Of a stretch of DNA of 64,000 nucleotides, positions 60,686-64,000 are shown one piece after another. The DNA lies in contig NC_018025.1 of NCBI RefSeq assembly GCF_000266945.1, positions 620,001-684,000 on the forward strand. Reading direction: 5' to 3'. A model generated the notes under the pieces. The model was not told where the DNA came from. It saw only the letters and a list, made by a program, of their open reading frames with translations, and did not search any database. The DNA is from Desulfomonile tiedjei DSM 6799. Its GTDB lineage: Bacteria; Desulfobacterota; Desulfomonilia; Desulfomonilales; Desulfomonilaceae. The stretch's first letter is position 1; every line of letters starts with the position of its first letter. The translations under genes were made by a program, and so were the position numbers.

Positions 60686-61438
60686 ATGAGATTGAGGATT
60701 CTCGTAATGTTACCCGCTCTTCTGTGCTTTCTGGCCACGATATGCACCGCGGGCGGTCCGAGCATTCATTTCGATAAAGACACGCACGATTACGGCCGGG
60801 TCCTGTACGGGGACGTTGTTACTCAAGAATTCATCTTGACCAATACCGGTGACGAGACTCTGGTCATCGAAAAACTGGAAGCATCATGTGGATGTACCAA
60901 GGCGGTTAAGGGCAGCTCGGAAGTTCCTCCAAAAGGAACAACCAAAATAATGGCCGCATTCGACACCGACGGGCTTCGCAACGGAAGAACAAAGAAAACC
61001 ATTACGGTACACTCCAACGATCCGGAAAAACCTGAGGTCAAACTGGCTCTCTTAGCAGACGTAGTCCGCGAGATTACCGTGGATCCGCCAAGACTGGTAA
61101 CCAGACTGGCCAAGTTTACCGAAACTATTTCGGTTCCCATCAGAATCGCCAATTCCTCAGACAAACAGGTTGTTGTGCGGATCAAGGACAGCCAAAGTGA
61201 CACGTCCAATCCAGGCCCCAATGCCAAAGCACTTGTGGTCAAGGGCCGGTCGGTTGTGCCCTTTAATCTGAAGCTGGCATTGAAGAATGAATCCGGAAGA
61301 TCTTACTGGACAGGAAGGCTTACCTTGTTGACCGATCATCCAAAGGAAAAAGAACTGGATGTGCCTTATCTGGTGCAACTCGGTCAAGGTGATTCTGCTT
61401 CAGAGCCCAAACCGCCTCCACCCGCGGTTGAAGAATAA
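60686..61438 (+). CDS. DUF1573-domain secreted protein
   Basis: The product is 250 residues from the ATG at 60686, with AAGGAG nine bases upstream. A TTG at 60665 overlaps that site and is rejected. Signal peptide (RLRILVMLPALLCFLATICT). The DUF1573 core is IHFDKDTHDYGRVLYGDVVT, followed by FILTNTGDETLVIEKLEASC with the hallmark SCGCTKA and VPPKGTTKI. It then runs into a second Ig-like domain (about 130-240) and a Pro-rich end. DUF1573 proteins are periplasmic or surface proteins with an Ig-like (MSP/ASH-type) fold of unknown role. The RdgC-like pair follows at 115 bp, probably unrelated in function. Confidence 0.85.
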   Translation: MRLRILVMLPALLCFLATICTAGGPSIHFDKDTHDYGRVLYGDVVTQEFILTNTGDETLVIEKLEASCGCTKAVKGSSEVPPKGTTKIMAAFDTDGLRNGRTKKTITVHSNDPEKPEVKLALLADVVREITVDPPRLVTRLAKFTETISVPIRIANSSDKQVVVRIKDSQSDTSNPGPNAKALVVKGRSVVPFNLKLALKNESGRSYWTGRLTLLTDHPKEKELDVPYLVQLGQGDSASEPKPPPPAVEE

Positions 61439-61552
61439 TTCGATTGACTTATCGAACTTATTTCGACGGAAAAGCCGTTCGGACAAAAAATGGTTTTCAT
61501 GTAGTCTGGTTTCGGCTATTTTTCCGTGGATCAAATCTAGTGGAGTTCTTTT

Positions 61553-62164
61553 ATGGGATTTGCATCACGCTCTGTCTCGATCATGAGATATCGCGTTCGT
61601 GGAGAAATGTCAGGATCTTTCTGGGACGCCGTAGAAGAAGGTGTCAAGAAAGGGGCCTTCAAGCAGATCGAGTCACCCGGGGACGAGATTGGGATCGGCT
61701 GGGTTTCGATTGACGATTTCACAGATTTCCAGTTCAGGGGTGCCTCATACGCCCGCGGCAATTATATTGCCCTGAGTCTAAGGATAGATTCCGTGCGGGT
61801 GCCGCCGAGGATTTTAGAAATACATATCAAGCAGGAGACGCGGAGACTATTGGAAGAATCCGGACAACAAAGGCTTTCTTCAACCCAGCGTCGCGAACTC
61901 AAAGAACGGGTAAAGGAAACACTCAAGAAACAGGTTTTTCCATCTATCCAAATTTTCGACCTGATCTGGGATACCACGAAATCGGTGGTTTACTACGGCT
62001 CGCATTCTGTGAAAGCACGAGACCGTGTGGAAACTCACTTCAAGAAGTACTTTGGACTGATGCTGGTTCCTGTACTCGCATACATTCGAGCCGAAGAACT
62101 CCTTGAAGGCAGGCTTGAGACTCAAATTCTCGAGAACCTGAAGCCTTCTCTTATGGCTCCTTGA
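61553..62164 (+). CDS. short RdgC-like protein
   Basis: The product is 203 residues; GGAG lies 7-8 bases before the ATG. RdgC features read in order: FWDAVEEGVKKGAFKQIESP; GIGWVSIDDFTDFQF (the GW element); NYIALSLRIDSVRVPPRILE (the conserved strand before the 'VPxxxL' motif); SSTQRRELKERVKETLKKQV (the 'GRKEKRELKE' helix); and VYYGSHSVKARDRVETHFKK. RdgC forms ring dimers on DNA and limits RecA. Typical proteobacterial RdgC has about 300 residues; this one lacks about 100, including part of the finger and base regions. It lies 20 bp upstream of a co-directional partner gene, which typical RdgC genes lack. Function is inferred from pattern only. Confidence 0.7.
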   Translation: MGFASRSVSIMRYRVRGEMSGSFWDAVEEGVKKGAFKQIESPGDEIGIGWVSIDDFTDFQFRGASYARGNYIALSLRIDSVRVPPRILEIHIKQETRRLLEESGQQRLSSTQRRELKERVKETLKKQVFPSIQIFDLIWDTTKSVVYYGSHSVKARDRVETHFKKYFGLMLVPVLAYIRAEELLEGRLETQILENLKPSLMAP

Positions 62165-62184
62165 CCTCCTGGTGGTGATACAAT

Positions 62185-62721
62185 ATGGATTTTCTTGACA
62201 TACTTCAGCAGAAAGCATTTCTGGGACGAGAGTTTCTCACGTGGTTATGGTTCAAGTCCGACCGGACTGGCGGACACGTGGATATACCTGGAAAACGAGT
62301 AATCGAAATACTGTTTCTTGATCGCATGACGCTCGATCTTTCCGACGCGGAGAGTCCGCAGATAGTGGCGCTCAAGGGCGAGCAATCCGAGCTCAGAGAA
62401 GGCCTCGCCGCATTGCGTGAAGGGAAGAAGATCGAAGAAGCACGTATTTCCATACGAGCGGGCGAGAATGATTTCACGTTGGTTCTGAAAGGCACATGGT
62501 TTTCCTTCGGCTCTTTCAGGACGCCTCCGATTCTTCCTGCACAGGAGGCAGATGAGGAGGACGGCTTCGAAGCGGCATTTCTTGAAAAGGTGTACCTGAT
62601 CGACGAAGGCATGCAAATCCTTGACGATCTTTTTGAGTACTTCATATCCTTACGGATCTCAGACCAGTGGGAGGCGGAGGAATTGCCGGCTCTCCGTCAG
62701 TGGGTCGCATCTGGGGAATGA
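62185..62721 (+). CDS. conserved-looking partner of the RdgC-like protein
   Basis: The product is 178 residues; GGTGGTG precedes the ATG. It starts MDFLDILQQKAFLGREFLTW then LWFKSDRTGGHVDIPGKRVI, and continues EILFLDRMTLDLSDAESPQI. An acidic C terminus (PAQEADEEDGFEAAFLEKVY) is followed by helices (ILDDLFEYFISLRISDQWEA). No known domain is recognised. The 20-bp gap from the RdgC-like gene argues for one operon and joint action. The 'F-x-G-R-E-F-L-T-W-L-W' opening seems distinctive and would make a good search probe. Confidence 0.68.
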   Translation: MDFLDILQQKAFLGREFLTWLWFKSDRTGGHVDIPGKRVIEILFLDRMTLDLSDAESPQIVALKGEQSELREGLAALREGKKIEEARISIRAGENDFTLVLKGTWFSFGSFRTPPILPAQEADEEDGFEAAFLEKVYLIDEGMQILDDLFEYFISLRISDQWEAEELPALRQWVASGE

Positions 62722-62795
62722 GATTTGCACGGGATGAGAATCCAGATTTAACGACCATCCCTTTGACTTTCTGCTCGAAAACACAAATTTCCGGA

Positions 62796-62824
62796 TTGAC
62801 AAACAGCCCGCATTGAGAGAAAAT
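62796..62824 (+). promoter_or_regulatory. putative promoter of the tRNA-Asn gene
   Basis: TTGACA (62796-62801), 17 bp, GAAAAT (62819-62824), about 50 bp before the mature tRNA 5' end. Confidence 0.45.
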
Positions 62825-62875
62825 GGGGGTTCGTCTGATTCGGAGTGCATACCAAAGAACCAGACGAGCCACTTT

Positions 62876-62951
62876 TCCCCGATAGCTCAATCGGCAGAGC
62901 GGGTGGCTGTTAACCACTAGGTTGTAGGTTCGAGTCCTACTCGGGGAGCCA
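62876..62951 (+). tRNA. tRNA-Asn (anticodon GTT), CCA encoded
   Basis: The acceptor stem TCCCCGA/TCGGGGA closes 62876-62947, followed by discriminator G and encoded CCA (62949-62951). The D arm (AGCTCAATCGGCAGAGC), the anticodon arm with GTT at 62909-62911, and the T arm with GTTCGAGTC all fold normally. The 3' half is the likely attachment site of the neighbouring integrase. Confidence 0.97.
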
Positions 62952-62962
62952 AAAAAGATAAA

Positions 62963-64000
62963 TCATCCCGCAACGTTGGACACAACGGTTAGCGGGATTT
63001 TCTTTCTCAGGATAGTCAGTGCGGGACTTTTGCGGGACTGATCCACGCAGACCGCATTGGCAGCCGCCATCAAGCTCCTCAACTCAGGCATTGAATAATG
63101 GGTGGTGACCCGCCCCGATTTGTGCCCGAGAAGATCCTGCCTATCCTCGAAACTGACCCCCGCCGCCCGAAGCCTTCGCCCAAAAGTGTGCCGAAGATCA
63201 TGAATTCGCACGTGCTCTAAATTCACTTTCTTCCGTGCAGCTTTCCAGGCTGTGGTATTCATGGTTCGTAGGGGGTGCCCGTCATACGTGAACACCCATT
63301 CTTGATGTCGGGGGCGCACCAGCTCGATTATTTCTTCGGCTACCTTGTTCAAAATCACGACCTTATCCTGGCGATTCTTTATTCGCTGCCCAGGAATTAT
63401 GAAAACACTGGTATTCAGTTCTGGGACCTCGACCTCATACTCCCACCGCAGACCGCACACTTCCGAATCTCTGCATCCGGTATTTACTGCGAATGAGCAC
63501 ATGACCCGAAGATGTTCAGGCAGGATAGCGAACAGCTTTTGCTGTTCATCCCACGACAACGGATACGGGTCTCTTGCATCCGATCTCGGGAGCAATCTTA
63601 TTTTGGGAGCCGATCTCAGCCAAGTGAGCCCATTTTCGTCAAGCCATTCACCCGCAGCCAGATTCAGAATGTGCCTCACGACTTCCAAGGGCATATTTAT
63701 CGTCCGATGCTTTAAGCCTTTGCGCTTGGCGTCTTCGATATAGGGTCTCAAAGTCCCCATATGAACGTTTTCAATGGGGAGCCCCCCTATATATGGTTCA
63801 ATCCGTTTGAGGTTCCAGGCGTCTTTTTCCAAAGTGGCTTTCTCGGTTTCATTCATGTACTTAATCATTGCCTGTCGAAAACTTCTGGGGGGCCGCACTC
63901 CATAAACCTCGGCTTGCCGGATTTGCTCCCGTCTCCGGGCTAGATATTTTTCCGCTTCTTCGAGGTCGCCCGTTCCAGTGCTTTCGCAAATTCTTCTTCC
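62963..64000 (-). CDS. tyrosine-type integrase, 5' end beyond the window
   Basis: At least 345 residues; the frame is open to the window edge. The first visible codons (RICESTGTGDLEEAEKYLAR) are the usual arm-type-binding start of phage and island integrases. The 311-codon reading from GTG 63898 is therefore internal, not the true start. A SAM-like core-binding domain (about 45-130) precedes the catalytic domain. The tetrad lies in NTGCRDSEVCGLRW (Arg), RIHDLRHTFGRR (His-x2-Arg), DLLGHKSGRVTTHYS (His and nucleophile Tyr). The stop codon is 11 bp from the CCA of tRNA-Asn and the gene points at the tRNA, the classical arrangement for an island inserted in a tRNA 3' end. The element must extend to the right. 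Confidence 0.93.
   Translation of the reverse strand, partial: GRRICESTGTGDLEEAEKYLARRREQIRQAEVYGVRPPRSFRQAMIKYMNETEKATLEKDAWNLKRIEPYIGGLPIENVHMGTLRPYIEDAKRKGLKHRTINMPLEVVRHILNLAAGEWLDENGLTWLRSAPKIRLLPRSDARDPYPLSWDEQQKLFAILPEHLRVMCSFAVNTGCRDSEVCGLRWEYEVEVPELNTSVFIIPGQRIKNRQDKVVILNKVAEEIIELVRPRHQEWVFTYDGHPLRTMNTTAWKAARKKVNLEHVRIHDLRHTFGRRLRAAGVSFEDRQDLLGHKSGRVTTHYSMPELRSLMAAANAVCVDQSRKSPALTILRKKIPLTVVSNVAG

Overview
The window looks like chromosomal DNA of a deltaproteobacterium (Desulfobacterota). My best guess is a Desulfomonile-like or other syntrophobacterial lineage. The guess rests on the gene mix (short RdgC-like protein, zinc-ribbon membrane proteins, DUF4070-type radical SAM protein, dodecin, LeuC of the archaeal/bacterial short type, phenylacetate-CoA ligase) and on intergenic DNA dense with REP-like repeats. 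It comes from family recognition by eye; no database was searched. There is no rRNA operon and no CRISPR array. One tRNA gene is present.

Layout. 0-6 kb: a Pro/Tyr-rich secreted protein, a small secreted protein, then a three-gene envelope operon (TolC-like outer-membrane protein, HlyD-like adaptor, membrane glycosyltransferase) behind a near-consensus promoter. 6-14.3 kb, minus strand: membrane glycosyltransferase, glycogen debranching enzyme glgX, pyruvate kinase, and a separate PAS-PAS hybrid histidine kinase. 14.5-16.2 kb: a REPIN-type repeat and an intact insertion sequence (called IS-A here). 16.3-24 kb: a B12-binding radical SAM protein, a large porin-like outer-membrane protein, a VIT/von Willebrand A protein and a 57-residue acidic protein. 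24.3-32.2 kb: gamma carbonic anhydrase, a two-domain acetyltransferase-like protein, rmlD-like reductase, an orphan leuC, a small secreted Cys protein, guaA and a methyltransferase.

32.2-37.3 kb is a nested mobile region. A second IS-A copy is split by an IS4-family element (IS-B). Another IS-B copy sits in the REPIN next to it. Both IS-B copies are 1514 bp with perfect 11-bp target duplications. Their transposase appears to need a +1 frameshift at a CTT TGA site.

37.3-51 kb: a triple PA14-like repeat protein, lytic transglycosylase plus polytopic membrane protein, ilvE, a small four-Cys protein, HtrA/DegP protease, a zinc-ribbon membrane protein, an alpha/beta hydrolase and a metallophosphoesterase. 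51-62.7 kb: a giant AsmA-like protein, paaK, dodecin, a second hydrolase, an ABC-2-like permease, TatA/B, a zinc-ribbon protein, a DUF1573 protein, and a two-gene RdgC-like module. The window ends with tRNA-Asn(GTT) and, 11 bp from its CCA, a tyrosine integrase pointing at the tRNA. This marks the left edge of a genomic island that continues beyond 64 kb.

Intergenic stretches over 300 bp mostly hold repeats: four repeat families are described below. The stretches in which I saw nothing assignable are listed as 'other'. Start codons were moved inward from the longest open frame wherever a Shine-Dalgarno sequence decided it.
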